From Spongilla lacustris (lineage: Eukaryota > Porifera > Demospongiae > Spongillida > Spongillidae): a DNA stretch of 64,000 bases. Position numbers and translations under genes: made by a program. The stretch's first letter is position 1. Every line of letters begins with the position of its first letter. Location of the stretch: the NCBI GenBank assembly GCA_949361645.1, contig OX442422.1, positions 5,765,642 to 5,829,641 of the forward strand, given 5' to 3'. The notes below the pieces were generated by a model. The model did no database searches, was not told the origin of the DNA, and saw only the letters and a list, made by a program, of their open reading frames with translations. Shown in pieces: positions 51,230 through 63,127 of the stretch.

Positions 51230-51930
51230 CACTATCAGACCTACATTGAATAACACTTATTCTGTGTAGCTTTTTAAAATTCTACAAAGACAGTTTGTGT
51301 TTTGGGGTAGACCTGCCCCTGTCCATGATGGAAGACCTTACATGTACATCACTCTTCCTTATCATGAGCGACCACTCACACCTTTCTAGGGCAGCACTGT
51401 CATTATTGTTCATAACTTTAAAAAAAATCCTGGACCTGCCACTGAGGATGCACTTTGTTTCTTCTCTGCATCCATGTGATGTAAGAGCAATATATATTTT
51501 TGTACATTTAAGAAGTTCAATGGCAGTAGTTTGCTGTGCTGTCTAGACTACCACATCAGTAGGCTGTTTGAAGACTAGTAATAAATCGACCGAAATGCAA
51601 AATGGATTCTTAGTCACAGCTTTGGACTACATGTACTATGGTTACATGTATTGGCAACACTTACTAATTAAATCGTGGCTCTGCTTTTGAAGTGATTATT
51701 ATCCACATCCAAGGCAAAATTGACCATATGCTGGCACACATGTTTTTAATGTGCTACTGCTTTATACATATAAGTTTGTAATAATAATATAAAGTATGGC
51801 CATGGTTTGGCAAGGTCATGGTTGGTGGTATATGGAAGTCATGGATTTATTTTCAATTGTGTGTATGTATCTGCATTGCAGTACATATACATGTATGTTT
51901 GTGACGTGCAAGTATTTTTGGCCTGAAGTT

Positions 51931-52038
51931 ATAACTTCATGGGAACAAGTATGTAAAATATTTTTATCATATGAATATAATTATATAACTTCATGGGAAC
52001 AAGTATGTAAAATATTTTTATCATATGAATATAATTAT
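51931..52038 (+). repeat. Perfect 54-bp tandem duplication
   Basis: ATAACTTCATGGGAACAAGT and the following 34 bases occur twice in tandem. The period is a multiple of three, and an ORF (51796-52218) stays open through both, giving ITSWEQVCKIFLSYEYNY twice. A donor-like AAAGTAAGT follows at about 52208. Possibly an exon, but no family is recognised. Confidence 0.75.
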
Positions 52039-52324
52039 GGAAAAGAATTACAAATTTCTAGATTCATGTGCAGTGTACGTAATGATACATCACCACACAG
52101 ATCTGTCAATGTACATGTACACATATCCCTGAGGCCATTCCACAATAAGCAAATAGCTCCACAATTTCAGTGTAAACATGGCTTGGAACTACCGGTGAAG
52201 GTAGACAAAGTAAGTTGATTTTTCTATCCTGAGAAAAATATCCATCCACAAGACTCTTAATGAAGACCTGCATAGCATATGGTTCCATGAAGAATTACAC
52301 TAGATGAATAGGAAAGTATTTAAC

Positions 52325-52879
52325 CTTTAATCCCCCGGAGAACCGCCTAACTCGTTATGCACGTTAAACCTAACCAGTTAGGCTGTGTATCGTCTCTTTT
52401 TCCTTCTCGTCATTCTCATCCACTTCCTCACATTCGCTAGCTATGGAATCTAATCGAGCTGATCTCTTTCGCTTCCTCCCCCATCGCTTAGCCTTTGCAT
52501 AACCACGTATTGCTATCCCCCACTCCGTCTCGTCCGTTCACGTGCCATCGCTCCATTTGACGTGTAATCGTCTTTGGGACCAACGCCAGTCACTTCTACC
52601 ACCTTCCTTCTGTTTGGAGTTTTTTTGCGATACATCCATCTACTTCAGCACCGTTTACCAGTGCGCCATTTTGTCCACTCGAACTTTGACACTTTATACC
52701 ACCGCATTGGTTTATGTAATCACGAACAAAGGTTGAAACCCCGACCTAGCAAGCATCTAGCTATCAAATGAATATAGGCATAATAAGAAGATATCAACCA
52801 AACAAGTGGTATCCCACATTTTAAAAATGCTAAACCGGTTAGGCATTTGCATAACCCGTTATGCATCGGGGGATTAAAG
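52325..52879. mobile_element. TIR element (MITE-like), 555 bp
   Basis: It starts CTTTAATCCCCCG and ends CGGGGGATTAAAG, perfect 13-bp TIRs. Subterminal pieces (CCTAACTCGTTATGCA and TGCATAACCCGTTATGCATC, with AACC-GGTTAGGC) are also partly inverted. No transposase. Confidence 0.75.
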
Positions 52880-54523
52880 ATTAAAGACTGAAAGGATGGG
52901 GAAGGGGGTGCAAATCAATAGGTATGTTCTATAGGCACAAGTGGGGAGGGGGGGTGGGGAAGACCTGACCTAAATATTTAAGATAGTGTGTAGTACTCTT
53001 AGCCCCACCCTCTCCCTTATGTACTGAATAATAAAAGTGAGGGGCAATCCCCCTCCCCCCCACTTTGAAACAAAATTGTGAAGGGGGGGGGGGGGGGTAT
53101 GCATATGCCCCATGGCCCCCGTGCTTCCTATGCCACTGAAGGCTACTTGAGAAAAAAAGGACTGAGTCAAGGGACACTATGCTAAACGCCTTAAGATTAT
53201 TAGCTACTCAGCCTCACTATAGAACAGAGCATGGTACACATCCTTCTAAACTTATGTGTGTATCCCACCACATGTATAGCTAATGCACGTGGTACATGCA
53301 TTCTACATACGACTTCATTTCAGTCTACCAGTGCCAAAAAAAACTAGTGTCAACAGATTGACGATACAGGTAAGAAGTACCACTTGTCTTCTTCAGTTTT
53401 CCGCTTTCATTTTGGTCTGAAAAATTGCTTTTGAGGAAGAAAGAGCCCACCTTAGTGAAGACATCCTTTGAAAAGTGGCTGCTTTCGAACACTATACATA
53501 ATAGTAAACGAAAACTAAGCCATGTGATTTAGGCCTTAAATAGAACAATGGTGCTTCTACTGTTGTATGGCTTGTAAATGACAATTGAACTTGTATCAAT
53601 CACATGTACATGTAGCTCAAGTGTAAAATGGGGACAGGGTTGCTAAGTTGTTGCTAGGGCATTACAATACTTTTGGGGAGGAGGCCTAATGTCCGAATTT
53701 CAATCACCACAAATAGCGGTGAAGTTAAAGCAAATTATGTTAATATCTAACTATTCAAGTTATAGTAACTTGAAATCCATGTTGTTTCACTGCATATTCA
53801 TATCTTGTGCACTTAGTCGTGAATAATTAGTATAATTGAGGGTTTGGAATATGTTGATTTATGAGAGTTTTGAAACAATTACAGTACTTGACCACTTAAT
53901 TAATTTGTTAGCATTTGCATAAGTATTTGGGAGTAATTATTTCAATCATGAGTTATGATGATTCAAAAGCATTGCATTCTTTTTTGGGCACCCAATAAAT
54001 AACTGAATGGTTTTGGTTACTCTGTCACTCTTCTGATTCTGCAACCAAGCTCTTTTAGAAAGATTACGAAGGGTCTCACTATCACAGATGTCACTATAGC
54101 AACTGCTTATTTACACATGTATCACATGACAAATTCAGTAGCTTGAAAATATTGAATAATTCTCAAAGCGGGGAGAGGCTAGCTTGAATGTAAATACTGG
54201 CAGTCATGAAATAATATACATACTGCATGAAAAATAGTTTGATGAAGGGTGCTGGTTATTTTTGTGCCAGGATAGTGTTATACTTGGTTGTGAAAAATGT
54301 GTGTGATATGCAACAGAAGTTCAATACAGCATGTACATTTACCCATACTGTTGATTACAACTGGGAGTAATGTTTCTGCACAAGGATGCTTTTCACTGAA
54401 TCAGCAAAGCACAATCAAAATTGTACAAATCACTACATGTAATAGTGTACAATATACATACACATGCACTGAGAATTATAAATGTTTCCTATTGTGGCTA
54501 GTTTCAGTTTCTAAGCAAAATTA
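52880..54523. other. No gene seen
   Basis: G/C runs near 52943-53100 and AT-rich sequence. ORFs in the G/C runs are artefacts. Confidence 0.4.
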
Positions 54524-57500
54524 CTATACAACTTGGATTACACTTAGACATGTGATCAAAAATACCAATAATATTGATACAATGAGGAGTAATGTTTCTG
54601 CACAGGGAGGTGAAATGCTTTTCACCGCATCTGCAATGTATACAAGTAGTAGAAGCGAAACTATTAGCTCAAGATATTTTGGTTGTTTCAGTTTCTTGGT
54701 CAGTTTCTTAACCAGTGTCTGCTTGTCTTCCTTTAAGCATTTCCTTGCCCGTTTCATTTCCTTGTTAAATACATCGGTATAGTATGACCCTGTGGTAAAA
54801 GCATTTGTTGATACATTTCAATGTGCAATGCGTATATGATCATACATTTACATTAGAACGGTTATGAAAAGGCAATGCATCTTATACCGTAGGTTCTTTT
54901 ATGTTGTGTCATATAAATCTAATTAGGCAAAATATAAACAAATGCACACATATCATTCCCTCAGGCATAGGCTGGCTACTTGGATAATGGCAAATTAAAG
55001 CCTTGCTTTGATATAGTTGAGCATAAGGTTTCAGCCACTTAGGTGCAATATACATAGCCATTCTCTTCCGAAAATGTTCAGCTTCATTACAGTTGTATGT
55101 AGAAGTCTGGATTTACTGAAGTGACCAGAGGTGTAAAGATACCTCTACAGTCTTCAATTAAGCTGGTAACATTCATTAACAAATACTCTAATATTAATGA
55201 AAACCTTCTGTAACCATTGCCAATTTAATTTGTGACATTATAAAACACTTTTCAATGTGTTTCTATGCACCTTACTAACAAATATTTTTACAAGCGTTAA
55301 AAACAGTTGTGCTTATTGTGGATTACAATTTTGTACATTAAGCCGGTTTCCTACAAAAGAAAAATATTACACTGAGAGTATTCTTGATTGGACAAGTACA
55401 TGTATGTATGTACATGTAGAAGTAAAAGGAGTATACATGTTTTTAGATAGGTAGAAATGTTTCTAGATACATTTAGATTGTTTAAACAATGTAAATATCT
55501 GCTACATGTGTACATGTGTACTTACATGTATACCTGTACTTATAATACAGCATACATTCACATTTGTATGTGCCTTTTCCTCACCTTTTTCGACTATGTA
55601 CAGCTGTTGGATAGCTAAACGCTGATCTGTAGTATCACAGGAAGCACTGCATGTATTTACTACCACTTTAGCTACTTTAAAAAGGAGGCGGTCACAATTC
55701 TTCACTTCTTCAAGTGGTACAAATCTGTCATTTTCTAAACCATTGTCTATTGCATAACAATCTTCGTGTTCATTATGTGACACTTTACTGCCAACTTTAG
55801 ATGGAACGTCAGAACTTGTAAATTCAAATCTTGACTGAAAGCAATCTAATTGTGTCTTTTGTTTAAAAAGCTGTACAGTTATTTCACCGCGGAAGGGAAA
55901 ATCCAGTCTGTCATCGAAAGCTCCTTTCATCAGAACCACTGCCACACACAGGTGACGACCCAGTTCTTTGCCACATCCATATCCGTCGACTCTAAGATGC
56001 ATTTTGTAGCCCCCAAAATGTGTGTAAAATGGTTTACTTCTGAAAACTTGACGATTTTTGTAATAATGTTGAAAATTTCTCATAGTAAATTCTGGAAGGT
56101 CATGGTACATGTATACTGCTGGTTTTGCTGCACATGTTGAATATGCTTTATCCAGAACATGTCTTTGTAATTCCAATCCTTCAATGATTTCGTGTACTTG
56201 GATTGATAGGGGGCCCAGAGTCTTTTCAATAGTTTTGCATGCATTTGGCACCAAAATTGGATCATACTCATTTATCATATAACAGTAGCTGCATTCTGCA
56301 ACTTTGTGTGATGAATGTTCTATGTGCTCTTGAAGTTGGGCATGCGCAACATTTCTGCAATACATTGGCGATGGTGTACACTTCATTACTACCCTTGCAA
56401 CCCGAAATATTAGTCTGTTATTCTTCATGTAGATTTTTTCATCCTCAAAAGTTCGATGGGTTAACAAAGCATTGCAATTCTGTGTATTTTCATCAAACTT
56501 GAAAACTGCACATGCACTCATTGTGTTTATTTTTGGCTTCTGTTTGTCTTCAATGTTTTGATCAACCAGCTGGACCACTATTTCACCACAAAAGGGAAAT
56601 TCAAGATCACTGTCAAATTCCCCTTTCATTAGTTGAACAGCTGACCTAAGCCCAATAGGTTTGCTTGCATCAAATGTGATGCACAATTTGTATCCTCTAA
56701 AATGTGTATAAAAAGGATCACTGTACCAGGGATTGCAATTCTTCTCATGTCGTAGGTAGTCTTCCATCTTTAACTCTGGACAGTTATTACAGATACGCAG
56801 TTTCTGCATTGATCCTATTTGCCTGTCCTCTGCTTGAATCTTTCTAATTTTATTAATGGTTGTATTCCAGTATGTTACTAAGAGCTTGTAGTGATGCACA
56901 GTAGAGCTTGCATTATGTGATTTCAGCAGTTTGCGCATAACTTTTATGTTGCAACCTGCATGGACGAAATCACAGTTAGTAACCTCATTTGGGCAGTGGC
57001 TGCGGTGCTCTGTGAGGCTTTGCCGCTTTAGATTTCTTTCTCCACAGTTTGCAGGACATTCAATAACATTGGATGCACAATTTGGCATGTGATTTGTCGT
57101 TATGTCATCATGACTAGATTGTGCACTATTGCAGTACGGGCAAGTAAATGGTCGCTTTGGACAGCTAGCCTTGTGTTTCTCCAATAACCCGCAGCGTATA
57201 TTTTCACCACAAGAGTAAGGACATTTAGTTTCTACATATTGGCATTCCATACAGCTCAAATGTGTTTCTAACATATTTAGTGGCCCAGTCCATGTACAAC
57301 CCTTGTTTACAAGTGGGCATTTCACTTCCAATAGATGAATTCTTCGTTGCAGAGCTCTATCACGTACTGCTTTGATTGTGCTCTCCAAAGCTGTAGATCT
57401 CTTATGACCTTCATTGCTCATGCGCACCATTTCAGTAGAGAAAGGATCTTTATCACTCTTCAGAAGTTCACACTCTGGAGCTTCATTTTTCCAGGCTTCA

Positions 57501-57946
57501 TATTTCTTCATCAAAACTTTGTTCTCCAAAGACTCACTCTTTGAGTCAAATTTCACAGCTTCATTCTTTAGCATTTCATTCTCCAAAGTGAGAGCTTCGT
57601 ACTTCAGGGCTGCATCTTCTCTTGTTTCCATTTTCAGAGCTTCATTTTGTACACTTCCATTGCACTCCATGGCTTCACTGTTTAATACTGTAACTGTTTT
57701 CTTTCTGCACAAAGGACAAGGTTTGTTCTCACTCAGGAGCTTATCAATTGCTTCTTTAGATAGATGATGGCCACATGATGTCAGGTATGGATCAGTGAGG
57801 AGATCAAGAGTCACAGGGCAAATGAAGTCCTCCGGGGGGGTTTGCACAAGAAGATCAGTCCAATACAATCCTTGCATTTCTTTGATTGCTCTTTCTGGAA
57901 CTGGAAACAGTGATACAATTTTATTCCATACAGCTGCATCATGCAA
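54524..57946 (-). CDS. TRAF-like protein with half-RING, coiled coil, two MATH domains and predicted membrane tail
   Basis: Main exon 57946-55585; proposed last exon 54789-54524. The donor AAAAAG|GTGAGG (intron from 55584) and acceptor TTTTACCACAG|GG are in matching phase (G + GG), giving about 875 codons. The start is uncertain: no ATG at 57946; the ATG at 57877 has good context. RING-like C43-P-V-T46, C58-G-H60, S63, C77-P-L-C80 keeps only the second zinc site, as in the paralogue at 39 kb. A Glu/Lys-rich coiled coil covers about 86-165 (repeated NEALK/NEMLK units), TRAF zinc fingers about 210-330, MATH 1 about 395-530 (FRGYKLCITFD) and MATH 2 about 625-760 (FGGYKMHLRVDGYG, DFPFRGEITVQLF). 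The tail exon adds a basic helix (KRARKCLKEDKQ) and two hydrophobic segments (YLELIVSLLLLVYIADAV and TLLLIVSILLVFLITCL). If this splice is used, the protein would be membrane-anchored. Without it, the frame reads into an ACATGT repeat. Confidence 0.82.
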
Positions 57947-57953
57947 TGTCCAA

Positions 57954-57979
57954 GTACATGTACATGTACATGTACATGT
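57954..57979. repeat. (ACATGT)n palindromic run
   Basis: Four tandem TACATG units just upstream of the MATH gene; the most regular of many such runs in the window. Confidence 0.9.
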
Positions 57980-58984
57980 GGATGTACATTTATCTTAGTT
58001 GTATATGTAAAGTGCATAATATTAAATTTTATGTGTCATGCACTATGAGGTATGAAAATTGCACTATGGTCCGTGTATAAAACCGCCAATCAATTTATCA
58101 ATTGTTCGATAAATTGAAAATTACTATTTTGACGTACTAGTTGCAAATTTTGGTCGATTTCCCTAAATTTTGCTAAGAGAATAATTGATTTTTGTGTGGC
58201 GTCTACAATTTTTAAATTTCAAATCAAATTAGAAAATAGTGAAATATTCAATTGGTTTCACGCAACTGTTGTCTAATTTATCATTTTTCATTATGGATTA
58301 ATTCTTTTCTCTTTGGAATGAAACCGACTCAACCGACTCTTTGACATGGAACCCTCCCCCTCTATAACGGCCGCTATTCTGGGAACAAGTATCCATTCAA
58401 GCATTCGTTTGTGCGCTTGAATGAATCTTGCTTGATTCAGATATAGTCCTCTGTCGAATCAAATCGTCCCATTAAAGATGGAGCTGCCTGATGAAAGTCC
58501 ACACATCAATGAAGTTCTCTGAGCTTCTCTCCCTTTCTCACTCTCTCTCTCTATCTCTCTCTCTCACAACACACACACATCCACACGAATGATTACGGAC
58601 TACACATGGCAATGCACCCAAACTCAAAGAGAAATACAGATACATATGTTTGGCAGACAATCGAAGGTACTCGTTTCCTTTATTACGTGGAACTTTTTCA
58701 TACCTTTGTTTGGGCCATATTTCCAGATATTTGTGTTACTTGAAAAGTCATGTCGTGGGCCTGATCTATCGCACTGCAAGGCAATTTTCTATCCGAGACA
58801 AAGATCGTCTAGCCTCTGCTCCCCAGCATCCATATGTATCAATTGCTAATGGGATGCTCATTAGTACTGAACTATTATTATTAACATAAACACCTGAAAG
58901 ACACAATAATTACATGTATTGCCCAACAATCAACCTAGAGTAACTCTGCTTAGCAAGGCCCTTGCATTGGCTCTGACCAGCATC
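57980..58984. other. No gene seen; CT microsatellite
   Basis: Includes a CT/CA-rich microsatellite at about 58523-58580. No exon recognised. Confidence 0.5.
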
Positions 58985-59230
58985 ATGTTGAGCCTCACAT
59001 ACATGTGTATATGCTAAGAGTGCTTCTGGTCTGGGTACTGAAGACTTCACAGAAAGCCTGGTGGCCAATTGAGAAAATGTACGCTGAGCCTCCTCACCCC
59101 AAGCTCCCTATACCTCCACAGACATTGGGACACGTACCCAGTTGAGCTCGGTGCACTTGTGGTCATTGTTGGCATGCTTCTTTTCTTCTGCTGAGAGGGC
59201 AGCTGACTCTGCTGTGGGTACCTGATTCAA
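58985..59230 (-). pseudogene. Non-LTR retrotransposon 3' fragment
   Basis: The minus strand reads LSAEEKKHANNDHKCTELNW, then VRVPMSVEV, a stop, GAWGEEAQRTFSQLATRLS. This is the same block as at 29.7 and 61.4 kb. Confidence 0.7.
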
Positions 59231-59814
59231 CAATGTGGGTTGAACCAAGCGGCGAGACCACAGTAAAGTCTAGAGCTGCAGGTTTGGAGCAAACCCAATT
59301 TGGCAGAAGGACATCAGTAGGTCTTGTATGCAGGTGTTAATGTCCTAGCCCACTTCCAGCTTCAATACTAGCACTGACACCTGCAAAATGGCATGTTTGA
59401 ACAAAGGTATCCCTTAGCTAATTGTGCCAAGACACAACATCCCTCCAAATTTGCAAGTAACAGCATGGTGGCCCGCCAAGGGGATCAAACATGTTGTGGG
59501 GACACATTGCACTCTGTACCTAGAAGATGTATCCATTCCTAGCCACCATTTGATAGCCACCTGGATTTCTTCAGGATCGAGATGAAGTCCTAGACCAGGA
59601 TGCCAACAACCATGAAGATGTGTGCGCAGAGGACACAGACATAAGTCTTGCTTTGTCAGCCGCAGAACTGTTGTCGATGAGCTGGTTGAACATTACAGCT
59701 TCCAATTTAGAGGCGAGAAGTTGCTGTTGATGTTGGTAGTCAACAACCTACTCAATGGACAAGGCATCGTTAGATATTACTTTAGCATTAAAGGCTGTCA
59801 GTGCATGCAATAGG

Positions 59815-60057
59815 TTAGTATTGAGAGCCAGTACTGCTGACAGAGGCAATATATGCTGCAGAGCAGTGATGGGCAACTGATCTGAAGCCTAGTCCATCAT
59901 GCTGAAGGCTCAGCTGAGCTTGTTCTCTGGCTTTGGGTGGCATCTCAATTGCCAGACACTTTGAAAACAAACCAAGGTCATCTGTTGCTATTGTTTGGGG
60001 TGTAGTGCGAGCTATGTGAGATAGTTTGCTAAAACTACCACACATACGTAACAGCAT
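59815..60057 (-). pseudogene. Non-LTR retrotransposon fragment (post-RT region)
   Basis: Encodes LLRMCGSFSKLSHIARTTP, then AREQAQLSLQHDGLGFRSVA and HHCSAAYIASVSS. This resembles the region just after the reverse transcriptase (RSCGSxxKLxHLxR...QAxLPLxxGGLGLRS...AAYxAS) in this class of non-LTR element. The 5' and 3' parts are missing. Confidence 0.75.
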
Positions 60058-60364
60058 AAGAGCTACATGTGGATCTTGCAGAGCAACCTTTTTTTTTTAT
60101 CTCCGAGCTGATAATACATGTACATGTAGGCTGGAGGCTGCAGAGCGTTTAGATGCTATATAGAATGAACAGTATTGGGCATCACCAATAGGAGGTCCCA
60201 GGATATGGAGATTGGGGCAGGTAGACGTCTTCATCTCTGGTGGAAAAAAATTGAAGTCATTGCATGTATTGAAAAGCTCACATTTTGAAGGATTGAGATG
60301 AAGACCTAGAGTAGGATATCACGAATGATGTTTAGAGCATTACTAACACTCAATGGCGATCCTG

Positions 60365-60757
60365 CTAGCACACTATCGTCCATGTACACATGTACCATTG
60401 GTTTAGGAGCAAACTAGTGTTTAGGCAGTCTGCTGAAATATATAATAATAACGCATAAGTAAAAGATAACAATGTGATCCTAGAATATGAAATTCCACAA
60501 ATGTAGAATTTAGCTGAGAAGCTACATTGTAAACGTAGGGATTGTGTTTGCTTGGCTTCCAATCCCCAGCACCCATAATGTTGTACAGCAAGGGGAATAC
60601 AAACCCAACCTAGCGCATTGCACTTGAGGTCATTTGCAATGTGTTTTCTCTGTTCTGCTGCATAAGCTGCAGACCCAGCTGTCACGCTCGCTTCAGATAA
60701 AACTTTGACATTGAGTGGTGATGTGACAGTACATGTAAGTGCATTGGTCAGTGCCAT
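60365..60757 (-). pseudogene. Non-LTR retrotransposon 3' fragment
   Basis: Encodes TCTVTSPLNVKVLSEASVT, AYAAEQRKHIANDLKCNALG and WVCIPLAVQHYGCWGLEA, then loses the frame. It carries the typical DVTVTSPL...AEERKHxxNDxKCxxLGWxCxPLAVExYG block. Confidence 0.75.
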
Positions 60758-60889
60758 TGATATGAGGAATGCGGCCTTAAACCTTGTCTACTGAGAAGCT
60801 CTTCTTTCATTCTTTCAATTTTATCCAGAACTTCTTCCTTGGGCAATGTGATGTTATGGGTCTCGCCCTCTTTTGTTTCATCCTTTAGG

Positions 60890-61145
60890 CATGATGACTG
60901 CCTTAAATTATTATACCATGCATGGTTCATGGATGATGGGGTTTTAGCTGGGACAAAGTTATCACTGCTCAGGGCACTCACCATCATTCAGGACATGGGC
61001 CCCACATTAGGTATCTTCATCAATCTGTCCAAATGTGGGTCTGACACTACTATGTTCTCAGACTCAATGAAAGCCTCTCACTCTCTCAACCTGGATATCC
61101 TTGGTGCACCTATTGAGGTGCACCAAGGATATCCAGGTTGGTAGA
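60890..61145 (+). pseudogene. Non-LTR reverse transcriptase fragment
   Basis: Reads LLYHAWFMDDGVLAGTKLSL, then IIQDMGPTLGIFINLSKCG and DILGAPI. The MDD box followed by a conserved ...GL-x-LN-x-SKC stretch is the active-site region of a non-LTR reverse transcriptase, here with M-D-D in place of the usual Y-x-D-D context (F-M-D-D). It ends in a hairpin (61085-61138) that duplicates its last codons in reverse. Confidence 0.75.
61085..61138. repeat. Perfect 25-bp inverted repeat
   Basis: CAACCTGGATATCCTTGGTG plus five more bases, a 4-base loop, then the exact complement. It lies inside the RT fragment, so it looks like a snap-back copying event or a palindromic rearrangement. Confidence 0.9.
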
Positions 61146-61399
61146 GTGCAATGTGACTATATCCACTGTGCCAAAGTAATCGGGTTGAGGCCTTAAAGTT
61201 GCTTTTCCGGGCTTGAGAACGTTGCTATCATTGACCCCCAAGTGGCTTTCAACCTACTTCGTGTGTGTGGTAGTTTTAGTAGGCTGGCTCACATACATGT
61301 ACATGTAGCTTGGTCCACTCCCCCCAGCTTGTCGTCACCCCTCTCTGTCGCATCACTGAATTAAGCATTCACTACATCAGGCTCCACAGCTCAAGCAGC

Positions 61400-61605
61400 A
61401 GAAGCCCACATACTAGCATAAGGGTAATGTCCCCAAATGCAGTGAGCAAGGGGTGTGTCCCTCTGGCAGTCGAGACCTATGGGAATTGGTGGAATGAGGC
61501 TAGGGACACATTTTCCCACCTAGCTACCCGGCTTGCCATTGGCTCATCCAAATCTACTGAAGAGCAGCCTTATCCAGCAAACTTAACCTCACCTTGACCA
61601 GGTCC
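61400..61605 (+). pseudogene. Non-LTR retrotransposon 3' fragment
   Basis: Reads SKGCVPLAVETYGNWWNEAR followed by DTFSHLATRLAIGSS, the element's last conserved block, in the same orientation as the RT fragment upstream. The two may be one deleted copy. Confidence 0.75.
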
Positions 61606-61939
61606 ATTTATGGCCCAGACTCTAGTGGCTTAAAGTATTTTTAACCTTAGATTTTTTATTTATTATACAAAAAAAAACATATTATTATCTTATAGCAGCA
61701 ATACTATTATTACAAGCATACAAGGAAAACACAACAGCAGTATTACTTATTACATATCACTAGACTAAACACCTAAATGTAGGAGAGCTCTGCATATACT
61801 TCATGTAGGCCTACAGTCCTGCTACTTAAGTTAACCTGGAACACATTTGGACAGGATTGCCCTAGCTACTGACCTCACTAATGAGATATTCAACTGCTCA
61901 TAATTTTCTGCAAAGGCCATTTGCTTTAGGGCAGTGCAG

Positions 61940-62385
61940 GAAGATTGAGAGGATGGAAGCTAGTCTAGTGAAGGTGTTCCGGGCCCCAGTTCCCATAAGA
62001 TTCCACTGCCAGAAGAACACATACATTGTACCCACCCTAACTCCTGACACTTTGGGTCATGGGATGAGTGCTTTCGTCGCTCTACTGTGTAGGCTGCAAC
62101 ATCATGCAAAGTGGCAGGAGTGAGTGGGGAGGCAGCAGTAACATCGAAGGCTTGTGGTTTTGCCCATTCCCTAGCATCAACTAGCACATCAGCTGGACAG
62201 CTAGAAAGGCCTTGACCAACCTCCACTCTTACAGATAGGTGAGCATGACGACAGAACTCTGCAAAGATTTTTCGCAGGCGATTGTGTCTGACGACAACAT
62301 CCCCCAAGAGGATCCAAAGTGATATTGGGGCAGAATGGGCACACTGATTGTGTAGAAGAGCTTATACCAAGCCACACAGCAAATA
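61940..62385 (-). pseudogene. Non-LTR retrotransposon C-terminal region, frameshifted
   Basis: Minus-strand order: SVCPFCPNITLDPLG, a gap, GDVVVRHNRLRKIFAEFCRH, ADVLVDAREWAKPQAFDVT, ERRKHSSHDPKCQELGW, and after a frameshift CVLLAVESYGNWGPE. The zinc-knuckle-like CPxC...LDPLG...RHNxLRxxF series and the DVTxxSPL block define the same family as the other fragments. Confidence 0.8.
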
Positions 62386-62824
62386 AAAAATAATGCATAT
62401 CACTAGATAAAATTAGATGTCATTTAAAAAAAGTGACAATATAACGAGTGAAGTACACTATTTATCGCTATTAAAAGTATGCCGTCATTTGAATATGTAA
62501 GAATAAGTGATAACCGTAAATACAATTGTTCACGAGTATGGAATAAATCAAACAGATACGCCCTAAGGTTTACACCATTTGTATAGAGAAAATGCTATTA
62601 TCCGTTTATGACCTAGCCAAAATACTATACACAGTCCCTGAGTTGGGTCATTCTTCTACACACAAATCATTGTAGTCATCCATCAGAGCTACATCGTGGG
62701 CGGGCTGCTCCTCAATCAACGTCCTTATCTATTGGGCCTGTTTCGGTTGTAATAGAGGTTCTGCACCCTCAAATGAAGCTTTAATCAAATCCTCATCTTT
62801 CCCGAACCCGACATATGTATGCCA

Positions 62825-63127
62825 ATGGCCATGACCCAAGTAAAAAATCATTCAGGAGTGTTTTCCCCTTATTTCTATACCATTACCAAATGTGCTGTGC
62901 ATTGTGAAAAGATTGGTACTCAGGTTAACCAGAAAGTAAGGTTTCTTGCTGGGGACGAGGCTCATCTCTGCCAATGGGTCAGGTGAGATAGCCATGACCC
63001 AAGTGAAAAATCATTCAGGTGTGTTGTCCCCTTGTTTCTAAACCATTACTACCAAATGCCCTGTGCTTTGGGAAAAGTTTGGTGGTACTGTTAACCAGAA
63101 AGCAAGGTTCTTCCTGTTGCTGACACG
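62825..63127. repeat. Tandem direct repeat, two units of about 140-160 bp
   Basis: ATGGCCATGACCCAAGTAAA and the following sequence to about 62961 is repeated with several substitutions and indels from about 62988. Confidence 0.8.

Noticed and set aside
55502..55584. Extra 27 C-terminal residues of the minus-strand TRAF-like frame
   Set aside because: They read into an ACATGT repeat (THVHM); a strong donor just before them and a phase-matched downstream exon explain the end better.
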